From the NCBI RefSeq assembly GCF_016757735.1, contig NZ_CP068439.1:1922001-1986000 (forward strand): 64,000 nucleotides of DNA, read 5' to 3'. Position numbers and translations under genes: made by a program. Source of the DNA: Aequorivita iocasae. GTDB taxonomy: Bacteria; Bacteroidota; Bacteroidia; Flavobacteriales; Flavobacteriaceae. The notes under the pieces were generated by a model. It was not told where the DNA came from. It ran no database searches and saw nothing but the letters and a program-made list of their open reading frames with translations. This document shows, piece after piece, positions 28,262 to 35,685 of the stretch (position 1 is the first letter of the stretch; every line of letters starts with the position of its first letter).

Positions 28262-28930
28262 TTATTTATGGTGAAAGGGGCACTTCCAGGTTTGCCCTAC
28301 CTGTCGGCCACTGTATTGGCGTGCTTCACTTTCCTCCCCAAAATCCTGCAATACTGGGTTAATGCTTCCTTGCAGAGCAGCATCACGCTCCCTTATCTTA
28401 TCGCGCACTTTATAGTAAACGCCCATCTCGCGTAACTTTTCAAATTGGGAATGTAGATTGAATACTAAGGTAGGGTAAGGGGAGCGGCGTGCCATGCGCG
28501 ATGCTAGGGGATGAAGGCCTACTACATAAAAAGCTTTTCCTCCCAGACTGAAACTAAAGTTTGGATTATTGGGATCTTCACTTACCGTCGGGTCCCATGG
28601 CTTTATATCTATTTCATGCAAAAACTGTAATTGACGCCATAAAAGATTTTCAAATTCTATCTCACTTACTACCTCCGCCTCTGGAAATACGGCAATAAAT
28701 GACTCAAAATCCTTACTCTCAAAATCGTAATGGGCTATATAGTTTTTTAGGTCGGCCATTAAGGCGATCGCAGTTTTTTTGCTCCCCAAACTCTCATAAA
28801 CGTTTAATTGGTACTTTTCCATTTGGAAAACCGTATTGGCCATAATGCAGGGATGATTTTCTTCTAAAATGAAGTTTTTAAAATCACGGGATATAGCATC
28901 GTTTCCTTGTGATTGTATTGATGGTTTCAT
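28262..28930 (-). CDS. YqcI/YcgG-family, GntA-like N-hydroxylase
   Basis: A 222-residue protein of the YqcI/YcgG family. The signatures are HPCIMANTVF at the N-terminus, VVGLHPLASRMARRSPYP in the middle and NPVLQDFGEESEARQYSGR followed by WKCPFH at the C-terminus. The best-known member, GntA, is a haem-dependent oxygenase that N-hydroxylates an arginine-derived guanidine group in guanitoxin synthesis. The His and Arg-rich block is the likely haem pocket. Substrate here is unknown. It heads a three-gene operon with MgtC and DUF1989; I saw no ykkC-type guanidine riboswitch in the upstream 110 nt. Confidence 0.85.
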   Translation of the reverse strand: MKPSIQSQGNDAISRDFKNFILEENHPCIMANTVFQMEKYQLNVYESLGSKKTAIALMADLKNYIAHYDFESKDFESFIAVFPEAEVVSEIEFENLLWRQLQFLHEIDIKPWDPTVSEDPNNPNFSFSLGGKAFYVVGLHPLASRMARRSPYPTLVFNLHSQFEKLREMGVYYKVRDKIRERDAALQGSINPVLQDFGEESEARQYSGRQVGQTWKCPFHHK

Positions 28931-29044
28931 AGCTTTTTTTATGAAAATTATTAAATTGAGCCTATAAAACCCATTGTTTTAATATTTCCTTAGCGGCTAT
29001 TTAAAGCTATTTTAACAGGTTTAATCCATCCGAAAGCAATTGTG

Positions 29045-29305
29045 TTAATCTTTTGATTTATAAAGCAACATAAGCAGTAACATAGATGAGTTCAGCAAAA
29101 ATGAAATTCCATTGGTGAGGATGATGGGGTAGTCATTTTTAATAATGCCATATATCACCCACAGGCCTACCCCGCCCAAGAGCAATACAAACATAAAGGG
29201 CGAAATATCCATCACTTTCTTGGTCATCCAGGATTTTACAAGCTGGGGCAATACGGCCACTGTAGTAAGTATTCCGGCAATAAACCCTAAAATTTGCTCT
29301 TCCAT
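29045..29305 (-). CDS. SemiSWEET-family transporter
   Basis: An 86-residue protein with three transmembrane helices and the PQ-loop motif (VAVLPQLVKSW) followed by KKVMDISPFMF, as in bacterial SemiSWEET sugar transporters, which work as dimers. Its start is 2 nt after the stop of the upstream DUF421 gene, so both are on one mRNA. Confidence 0.88.
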   Translation of the reverse strand: MEEQILGFIAGILTTVAVLPQLVKSWMTKKVMDISPFMFVLLLGGVGLWVIYGIIKNDYPIILTNGISFLLNSSMLLLMLLYKSKD

Positions 29306-29307
29306 AT

Positions 29308-29829
29308 TTATCGGTCCACATCCGTTAAGAGCCAGGCCTTAAGGTGCTGGTTCATATCTTCACTATGCAATACGGTAATATCACCCGTTGTTTCAAAAAC
29401 CACCGCCTCTATTTCTGAATAATCAGTTACATTGGCTTCCCGTAATTTAGCGCGCAAATCTCCCTCGGTTACCCTGGCTTTTCTTAGATTATCATGAAAT
29501 ATATCCTTATGTTCCATTAACAATAAGGGAGTATTGTCTATAGCATTTTGAAACGGCTTATAACGCCTAAAGAATGCTGCCGATAGTTGAAAGAAATAAA
29601 TAGCCAGTAGCCCTAGCGCTCCCTCAGCCAAAGACACGGTACTGGACAAAACCGTAGTGGCAATTAGCGACCCCACTGCCACGGTCATGGCAAAATCAAA
29701 ACTGGACATTTTACTGAAGCTCCGTTTTCCGAAAATGCGCGTAAAGGCAATCACTAATATATAAATCCCTAAACAGCTTATTACTATCCGCCCGGCACTG
29801 GACCATGTAAGGTCTAATATTTTTTCCAT
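29308..29829 (-). CDS. DUF421 / YetF-like membrane protein
   Basis: A 173-residue protein with three N-terminal helices (about 15-90) and a C-terminal soluble YetF-type domain (about 90-173: PLLLMEHKDIFHDNLRKARV, LRAKLREANV, EAVVFETTGDITVLH). DUF421 proteins in Bacillus (YetF, YdfS) belong to spore or stress-linked membrane proteins. It is followed at 2 nt by the SemiSWEET gene and preceded by the terminator of the DUF892 gene. Confidence 0.88.
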   Translation of the reverse strand: MEKILDLTWSSAGRIVISCLGIYILVIAFTRIFGKRSFSKMSSFDFAMTVAVGSLIATTVLSSTVSLAEGALGLLAIYFFQLSAAFFRRYKPFQNAIDNTPLLLMEHKDIFHDNLRKARVTEGDLRAKLREANVTDYSEIEAVVFETTGDITVLHSEDMNQHLKAWLLTDVDR

Positions 29830-29861
29830 AATAGTTGTTGTTTGATTCGACTAGTTAAAAA

Positions 29862-29886
29862 AAAAGTCCGTATTAAACGGACTTTT
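29862..29886 (-). terminator. Terminator after DUF892 ferritin-like gene
   Basis: Perfect 10-bp stem AAAAGTCCGT (29862-29871 / 29877-29886), 5-nt loop, and a T-run on the minus strand beyond 29862. Confidence 0.88.
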
Positions 29887-29906
29887 ATATGTACATTCAA
29901 ATAAGG

Positions 29907-30389
29907 TTATTTGGCCTTATCGTTTAATCGTTTTTCTGCAAGATCATTCAGTTTTTTGTCGGCATTATACTCTTCGTCCAATGTCTTCTGAAGTTTCTTT
30001 GCAATAGCGTCATGGCCCAACTCCTTGGCATAGCGCACTGCCGTGCCGTAGCCCGAAATCTCATAGTGCTCCACTCGTTGCGCCTCGGCTATCATTCCGG
30101 CATTCTTTACATCATCGTCCTTCACCTCATCGAGAAAATCCTCGGCTTCCTTTATCAATCCCTTCATTGCCTTACAGGTCTCCCCGCTCGGATCAATGTC
30201 CAGATTATCACAAATTTCCTTTAGGCGTTGCTTGTGCTCCTTGGTTTCTTCCAAATGGTCCTCAAAAGCTTTTTTGAGTTTCGCGTCCTTCGCATTCTTT
30301 ACCATTTTAGGTAATGCCTTTGTCAATTGATCTTCAGCACTGTAAAGATCCTTTAATTGATGTTCAAATAATTCTTTTAAGTCTTTCAT
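29907..30389 (-). CDS. DUF892 (YciE/YciF-type) ferritin-like protein
   Basis: A 160-residue all-helical protein. It begins MKDLKELFEHQLKDLYSAEDQL, typical of the DUF892 family, with Glu and His metal-ligand candidates in LEETKEHKQRL, AEAQRVEHYEISGYG and a C-terminal LDEEYNADKKLNDLA. YciE and YciF are stress-induced ferritin-like proteins in enterobacteria. Monocistronic, with its own terminator. Confidence 0.92.
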   Translation of the reverse strand: MKDLKELFEHQLKDLYSAEDQLTKALPKMVKNAKDAKLKKAFEDHLEETKEHKQRLKEICDNLDIDPSGETCKAMKGLIKEAEDFLDEVKDDDVKNAGMIAEAQRVEHYEISGYGTAVRYAKELGHDAIAKKLQKTLDEEYNADKKLNDLAEKRLNDKAK

Positions 30390-30823
30390 AGTAATAAGTT
30401 TTTTTGTTTTGAACTAAAATTAAAAATCATCCCTCACACAAAAAACTACTTTACCAATGTTTTAACGCTCCTGTTTTAAAATCGACACATTTTTAACGAA
30501 AAGTGTTAGTGATAAGCTAACCAGTGGCTTGGCAAAGGAGCGTACATGGGTAATTTCAATAATAACCATGACGCTATTCAGCATTATTGTCAATTGGTTC
30601 AGCAAGTATGAAGTGGGGGTTTTATATTTTATTACAATAGCTTGTGTATAACAATCCGCAATTCCCCAAGTATCCAATATATATTGGGTGGGTAATCCAC
30701 TTTTGTTTTGGACTGGCGTTTATGTGTATACTTGAATGGCTTTGGAAAATAACCCCTTATAATTTTTAGCATAACTGCTTTTTGAATATATAATTCATTT
30801 GAATAATAAAAAATGATACCCTT
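30390..30823. other. Gene-poor stretch with a possible membrane-protein relic
   Basis: No intact gene is visible. On the plus strand about 30470-30655 an open frame without a start codon reads KSVSDKLTSGLAKERTW followed by a hydrophobic run and WFSKYEVGVLYFIT, then a stop. It looks like a membrane-protein fragment but matches nothing I recognise. Two minus-strand ORFs antisense to it are not convincing. Confidence 0.3.
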
Positions 30824-30977
30824 ATGTGCTATCATAAAATTAACGGCTCCAAAGGAAGCAATTCAAAAAGAATTTGAGGCCGAATTTGATGGGCGAGAAT
30901 TTTTTTTCAACAGAGACCATAAAGGGTTTTGCATTTTCAAAGCATTGCGTGATCTTAGATTAAGCCAGGGGGCATAA
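30824..30977 (+). pseudogene. SRAP (YedK/HMCES-type) N-terminal relic, frameshifted
   Basis: The plus strand opens with ATG at 30824 reading MCYHK, the hallmark N-terminus of Bacteroidota SOS-response-associated peptidases, where Cys2 is the catalytic residue that crosslinks to abasic sites. The frame then shifts: from 30834 the neighbouring frame reads IKLTAPKEAIQKEFEAEF, then a RDHKGFCIFKALRDL block that parallels the HxNGFxxPxxPV segment of the family, and ends at 30977. Restoring two bases (TA) after CAT joins them. The remaining ~150 residues are missing. Confidence 0.55.
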
Positions 30978-31054
30978 AAGCAAGTCGAGTTAGGGGTCAT
31001 TCCTGTTTGCACAAAGATGACAGCATAAAGACAATCCTGTTTATTATAAAAAAA

Positions 31055-31081
31055 GCGTCTGAATTACTTGTATTCAAACGC
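31055..31081 (-). terminator. Terminator after VOC gene
   Basis: 10-bp stem (31055-31064 / 31072-31081) with one G-T pair and a 7-nt loop. A run of seven T lies beyond it on the minus strand. It sits 24 nt past the VOC stop. Confidence 0.8.
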
Positions 31082-31104
31082 CTTACCTATAGGATTGTAG
31101 AATA

Positions 31105-31506
31105 TTATTCTTTGAAGTTAACCATCCAATTAATTCCGTATTTGTCGGTACATCTGCCGTAATGTGCCCCCCACGAGGTTTTTTGAAAAGAGGTGTGTAC
31201 TTTTCCCCCTTTTGATAATTCGGCAAATGCAAACTTTGCGCCCCCCTCATTATCCATATCCACACCTAAGTGCATATTAGTTCCATCGGTTAAGGGAGTG
31301 TCTGGGGCGGCATCGTATCCAAGTATTGTAAAATTTTTTCCTCTTAACTCCGCATGCTGCCATTGGGTTCTGTAATTTTCGGGGAGGTCAATAGCTTTGT
31401 TCTCATATGTCTCAATATTTACTATTTCACCTCCAAAAATTTCTTGATAATAGTTAAAGGCCTCTTGACATTGACCTCTGAATGATAAATAGGCTTCAAT
31501 TCTCAT
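31105..31506 (-). CDS. VOC (PhnB-like) family protein
   Basis: A 133-residue vicinal-oxygen-chelate protein of the PhnB/3-demethylubiquinone-methyltransferase-like type: YLSFRGQCQEAFNYYQEIFGG at the N-terminus, MHLGVDMDNE in the middle, SWGAHYGRCTDKYGINWMVN at the C-terminus. The fold supports metal-dependent enzymes or antibiotic-binding proteins; substrate unknown. It is followed by a terminator and lies 31 nt after the DUF1328 gene. Confidence 0.88.
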   Translation of the reverse strand: MRIEAYLSFRGQCQEAFNYYQEIFGGEIVNIETYENKAIDLPENYRTQWQHAELRGKNFTILGYDAAPDTPLTDGTNMHLGVDMDNEGGAKFAFAELSKGGKVHTSFQKTSWGAHYGRCTDKYGINWMVNFKE

Positions 31507-31536
31507 AGCTGTTTTTTTGTTTGTTAATGGTTCAAA

Positions 31537-31698
31537 TTATCTTCTAAAAAGGCGTGACAAAAGCCCCAATACTAATAGCACCAAGAAAATGTAAAAAATA
31601 ATCTGGGCAATGTCCGCTGCACCTTCAGCTATTCCACCAAATCCAAAAATGGCAGCGATAATAGCAATTACTAGAAAAATAATAATCCATCGTATCAT
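31537..31698 (-). CDS. DUF1328 small membrane protein
   Basis: A 53-residue protein with two transmembrane helices: [20 protein letters not shown], then [12 protein letters not shown] and a second helix ending LSRLFRR. This is the DUF1328 (YtjA-like) family. The ATG at 31698 is chosen over the longer 31746 frame because the extra residues are not conserved in the family. These proteins are often stress-induced. Confidence 0.88.
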   Translation of the reverse strand: MIRWIIIFLVIAIIAAIFGFGGIAEGAADIAQIIFYIFLVLLVLGLLSRLFRR

Positions 31699-31746
31699 AA
31701 TAATAAGTAGTTTTTTTGTTAGTATGGAACTAAGATACCTATGCAA

Positions 31747-32228
31747 AACAAGCTATAAAATTTTTTAAAGGTAGTTTAACGGCAGTTGTTAAATATTTTA
31801 AAACGCAAGGAGATAATCTTGGAAGGGGAATTTTTCTTGTTAATTAAACTCTAGTCGAAGTTGGCTAGTACGCGATAATTAGTGAGCTGCTTATAAAAGT
31901 GTTCGTGGTTTACCGAAAATCAAACACACAATTCAAGAGATGAAACAAATAAATTGCAAGAAGAGCATTAAAGAAGCATACGTGCCGCTATAAATTGTCA
32001 ATATTTTAAAACACACCCGAAGTAGATATAAGCCATTAAAAATAATTCCTACAAAAATTAACAAATAAAAGTAATTGATATTCAATTATTTACTAAATTT
32101 ACCCTACAAGTTATCCAACTTTGGATAGTTATTACCGCTCTCCTCAATTTTAAGCAATACCTGTTATCAGGTACTACATTTCCCAATTGAATAATTTAAG
32201 GATTGTCCAACTTCAAAAATTGAGTAAA
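31747..32228. other. 480-bp gap with paired palindromes
   Basis: No convincing ORF. Two palindromes lie ahead of the M23 gene: TATCCAA-CT-TTGGATA (32112-32127) and TACCTG-TTAT-CAGGTA (32158-32173). They could be operators. The left part is AT-rich with no recognisable signal. Confidence 0.5.
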
Positions 32229-34385
32229 ATGACTGCAAAAAAAATTATTAGAGTTGGGGCTTCTAAAAAAAAGACGCCCTTGACAAATGTTGCCACCTCT
32301 AAAAAAAGGATGGTAAAGAGCACTCCCAAAACAACTGTAAAAACCCCTGTACGTCCCACCATTGCTAAGCGGGGAAAAGTTTCTGCCAGTACGATAAAAA
32401 AGGTAGGCACTGTGGCCCAAGTGAGGCACTTTAAGTTTGCTGAGGAGAAGCCTCTTCGGTTTGATCCCAAAAAAGTTAATGCTGAGGTTTTTAAAAGAGG
32501 CGCCAATGCCCCCAAAAACATTGAGTTTGCCATGGAACCCACCGAGGGCGGTGTGGTGCTTTTTCATCCAACCCCAGGATTTACGAGCCAAGAAAAGCAA
32601 TTGGCGCAACTTTCCATCTGGGTTAAAATCTATAACAAAGGCACGGAAACGGTTGATCTTGACGAAGTAATTTTGGAATATAAAAAGGGCAATACTACCG
32701 TAAAAAAGGAGGTGTATCTGCCCACAGATAAACTTGTTATTGAGCCTGCCCATTCCGCCAATTGGCAGAATAGTCGTGAATATCATGAGAATGGCGATGT
32801 GGTTTTTCTGGAGGCTCCATTTCCGACTAGTGTAAAATTGAGCTTTAAATTTAAAAACTATAGTGGGGCGCTCTCAGTTACCAAAAGTCTAAAACCCTAT
32901 GAGCACGCAGTTGCACTTCCTTTTAGTAAAAATGATTTTGGCGATGAGGAATACATTTCCGGTTATTCCATGCACGGTGGCGGCAGCCAGGTGTTTGCTT
33001 ATGATCTGGTTGTGGATGCTTATGAGGATAAAGCTTGGCGAGGGGTGCTCCCTGGCAAGGACGGGAGTAAAAATGAAGACCATCGTATCTGGGGTAAGCC
33101 TATAAGGGCAATGGCAGATGGCACCGTGCTACATTTTGAAAACAACATTCCCAACAATTGGAAACCCGATGGGTCAGAGGCAGGAATGAAAAAGCAAAAA
33201 GATGAGCTTTGGGGTTCATTTGATTATGGTGGCTCCGGCAATCATTTCTACATACGTCACGGCAATGTGGTTGCTCTATATGCCCACATGCAGAAAGGTT
33301 CATTAACCAGTGGCTTACTAAAAAAGGGCGCAACCGTTAAAAAAGGTGCCATTCTGGGAAAAGCTGGCAATGCGGGCAACTCCAGTGGCCCGCACCTACA
33401 CATACATATAAAGGCATATAAAAACGATAGCGAACCGGACAGCGGTGCTTTTAGACCATTACTGTTCAACACGGGCTATGCAATAGGAAAGGATAATTAT
33501 AAAACTCCGAAATCCAATATCAATTGGTCTAAGCTAAATACCCAAGGTATTCCAGGACAAAAAAGTAAGGCGTGTTTTGTAGCAATGGAACATCCCTATT
33601 GTGAATATCCAACCAATTGGGGTGAAGTGGCAAAACAGGGAGTATCTCATGCTAATTATCAAACAGAGTTTGACAAGATTTGGACATGTGGCTATTATCC
33701 CGTATGGGTTGATGGTTTTGATGTAAACGGAAAAACCTATTTCAACGTTATTTTCCGCCCTTCAAAAAAAGTGGCCTGGGTAGCACGGCACGATATGGAT
33801 GGCAAAAAATACCAAGCTGAATTTGACAAATGGAACGAAGAGGGATATAGGCTTATAAATATAAACTCCTATCTGTTAAAAGGCAAGTTGCGGTATGCAG
33901 CAGTATGGAAAAAAGATAATTCTGTAAAATGGATGGCCTATCATGGACAGCCACTTGCCTGGCATGAGGCTAATTTTGAAAAACATCATAAGGCAGGTTG
34001 GGTGCCGGTAAATGTTTCCTGTGTTTTCGTAGGCTCAAAAACATATGTTGCAGCCCTTTGGGAAAAGAAAAGCACTGGTGGTTTTTACTTACGGCCTGAA
34101 ATGGATCTGCAAGCCTTTAAAAATTACTTTAAGGATTATTCCGAAAAGAAAAAGTTCAAACTCGTCTATTTGGACGCTTATGTAAAAGGAGGAAAACCAC
34201 AATTGAGTGGAATATGGTATAAAAATGCACCCGACTATAATACGTGGTGGGAAAAACACCATCTCTCTAGCACACAATACCAAACTGAATATACCAATAT
34301 GCTTTCCAAAGGCTATCTTACCCGTTGTGTTGTGGGTTACGAAGCTGATAATAAAGCAACTTATGAAGGTATTTGGTCTAAATAA
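32229..34385 (+). CDS. M23 peptidase with C-terminal tandem-repeat domain, no signal peptide
   Basis: A 718-residue protein. It starts at ATG 32229 (an upstream TTG at 32187 adds non-conserved residues). Order: Lys/Thr-rich basic N-terminus (1-60) with no hydrophobic signal; beta region (about 65-225); M23 peptidase (about 225-410) with candidate zinc ligands His in SMHGGGSQ, Asp in FAYDLVV and the HLHIHI motif after GNAGNSSGP; then four or so ~48-residue repeats (about 440-718: TEFDKIWTCGYYPVWVDGF, EFDKWNEEGYRLININSY) like Bacterial tandem repeat domain 1 (PF17660-type). M23 enzymes cut peptidoglycan peptides. Export must be non-Sec or the protein is released otherwise. Confidence 0.85.
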   Translation: MTAKKIIRVGASKKKTPLTNVATSKKRMVKSTPKTTVKTPVRPTIAKRGKVSASTIKKVGTVAQVRHFKFAEEKPLRFDPKKVNAEVFKRGANAPKNIEFAMEPTEGGVVLFHPTPGFTSQEKQLAQLSIWVKIYNKGTETVDLDEVILEYKKGNTTVKKEVYLPTDKLVIEPAHSANWQNSREYHENGDVVFLEAPFPTSVKLSFKFKNYSGALSVTKSLKPYEHAVALPFSKNDFGDEEYISGYSMHGGGSQVFAYDLVVDAYEDKAWRGVLPGKDGSKNEDHRIWGKPIRAMADGTVLHFENNIPNNWKPDGSEAGMKKQKDELWGSFDYGGSGNHFYIRHGNVVALYAHMQKGSLTSGLLKKGATVKKGAILGKAGNAGNSSGPHLHIHIKAYKNDSEPDSGAFRPLLFNTGYAIGKDNYKTPKSNINWSKLNTQGIPGQKSKACFVAMEHPYCEYPTNWGEVAKQGVSHANYQTEFDKIWTCGYYPVWVDGFDVNGKTYFNVIFRPSKKVAWVARHDMDGKKYQAEFDKWNEEGYRLININSYLLKGKLRYAAVWKKDNSVKWMAYHGQPLAWHEANFEKHHKAGWVPVNVSCVFVGSKTYVAALWEKKSTGGFYLRPEMDLQAFKNYFKDYSEKKKFKLVYLDAYVKGGKPQLSGIWYKNAPDYNTWWEKHHLSSTQYQTEYTNMLSKGYLTRCVVGYEADNKATYEGIWSK

Positions 34386-34394
34386 TCTCAAGAA

Positions 34395-34461
34395 AAGGAC
34401 AGATAGCGCGCCTTGCTTTATCGATACCAAATAGCTTCTTCATAGGCTGTTATCTGTCCTT
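34395..34461 (+). terminator. Possible long-loop terminator
   Basis: 11-bp perfect stem AAGGACAGATA (34395-34405 / 34451-34461) with a 45-nt loop that may form inner stems, 9 nt past the M23 gene. The T-run after it is weak. Confidence 0.45.
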
Positions 34462-34552
34462 CTTATAATTAAAAGAAACCATCTGCCGTAGTTGCACCTT
34501 TTCAAAAGACGCTAGGACTTGTTAATCCCACTAATGGTTTCAAAAGTATATT

Positions 34553-35404
34553 ATGCCCAAAATAGTAAACATACCACCCAGTATTTTCTTGGCGCCTTTT
34601 GTACGCAATTATACCCTTTTGGACTTTAATACTAATGAGGCAGGGCTAATTTGGCCATGTTATTCCGGTCCCGAAATGTGCCTACTTTTTTTTCAGGGTG
34701 CGTTTCCTAAAAATTTGGCAATTAACTACGCTCCATCCCTAGACCAAGTATTAACGCGTATTTGGTTAAAAGGGCTTTTTACCCAATTTAAAGAAAGTTG
34801 GAAATTTAAGGGGAAGTATTCCATTTTCAAAATACAGTTTACCCCTAATGGCTTTCATAGCCTGTTTGAACTGCCTTTAAAGGAATTCAAAGATAAAATT
34901 GTGGATGCCCAGGCTGTTTTTGGCAAGGAAATTTTACCGTATTGCGAACAGTTGCAGCAGGCACAGACCATACATGAAATGGCCGCACTTACCGATGAAT
35001 TTTTAAAGAGTTATGTAGTTCAAAGAAAATTAAGTAGTACCAAAAAAAGCGTAGCCCTGGTTTGCAATGCAATAGTGCAGTCTAATTGTGCAATATCGAT
35101 AGAAGAGTATGCAGCAATGGCCAAGATGAGTATTCGCAATTTTGAACGAAATTTTATAAAACAGGTGGGAACAACCCCCAAGGTGTTTTGCCGTTTACTG
35201 CGCTTCCATCGTGCCATACAAACAAAACTCATAAACCCCAGTAAATGTTGGACCAGTATTGCACTGGATTGTGATTATTATGACCAGATGCACATGATTC
35301 GGGATTTCAAAAAAATTGCTGGCATCTCCCCGACAGGGCTTTTTGAAAATAACTATCCTTCTTCCCTTCGTATTAAAAATGTAAAACGATCTATCGCAAT
35401 ATAA
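34553..35404 (+). CDS. AraC-family transcriptional regulator
   Basis: A 283-residue regulator. The N-terminal ~150 residues form a cupin-like or DUF6597-type domain (SIFLAPFVRNYTLLDF, FKIQFTPNGFHSLFELP). The C-terminal ~100 residues (about 180-275) hold the two helix-turn-helix motifs of AraC: ISIEEYAAMAKMSIRNFERNF and CWTSIALDCDYYDQMHMIRDF followed by GISPTGLF. Ligand unknown. It lies between the M23/repeat gene and the 755-residue gene, which makes those its most obvious targets. Confidence 0.88.
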   Translation: MPKIVNIPPSIFLAPFVRNYTLLDFNTNEAGLIWPCYSGPEMCLLFFQGAFPKNLAINYAPSLDQVLTRIWLKGLFTQFKESWKFKGKYSIFKIQFTPNGFHSLFELPLKEFKDKIVDAQAVFGKEILPYCEQLQQAQTIHEMAALTDEFLKSYVVQRKLSSTKKSVALVCNAIVQSNCAISIEEYAAMAKMSIRNFERNFIKQVGTTPKVFCRLLRFHRAIQTKLINPSKCWTSIALDCDYYDQMHMIRDFKKIAGISPTGLFENNYPSSLRIKNVKRSIAI

Positions 35405-35685
35405 GGTTCATTCCTAGATTTATTAAAATAAGCTGTCGCTTTTGTACTATTTCAATTAATGGGGGAGTATTAACTTTATTGTTTCCTTGTATGGTATTTA
35501 AAAGCGATGAATTTTTCACTCCTCTGATTAAATCGATTTGCTTACATTTTAAAGTATATATCAAAAAACTTCCCTTTGAAATGATTGTAAGGTTTGTTGG
35601 TTACGTCAGCAAACATAATAGTTAATGGAGTATGCCCAAAATCCAAATGGAAACAGAGTAGGCACTAACCTATAAATATGTAATC

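Noticed and set aside
28931..29044. Guanidine (ykkC-type) riboswitch upstream of the GntA-like gene
   Set aside because: I looked for conserved ykkC/mini-ykkC motifs and saw none in the minus-strand leader.
30462..30835. Two minus-strand ORFs of 71 and 67 codons
   Set aside because: No family match, unusual composition, and one overlaps the SRAP relic.
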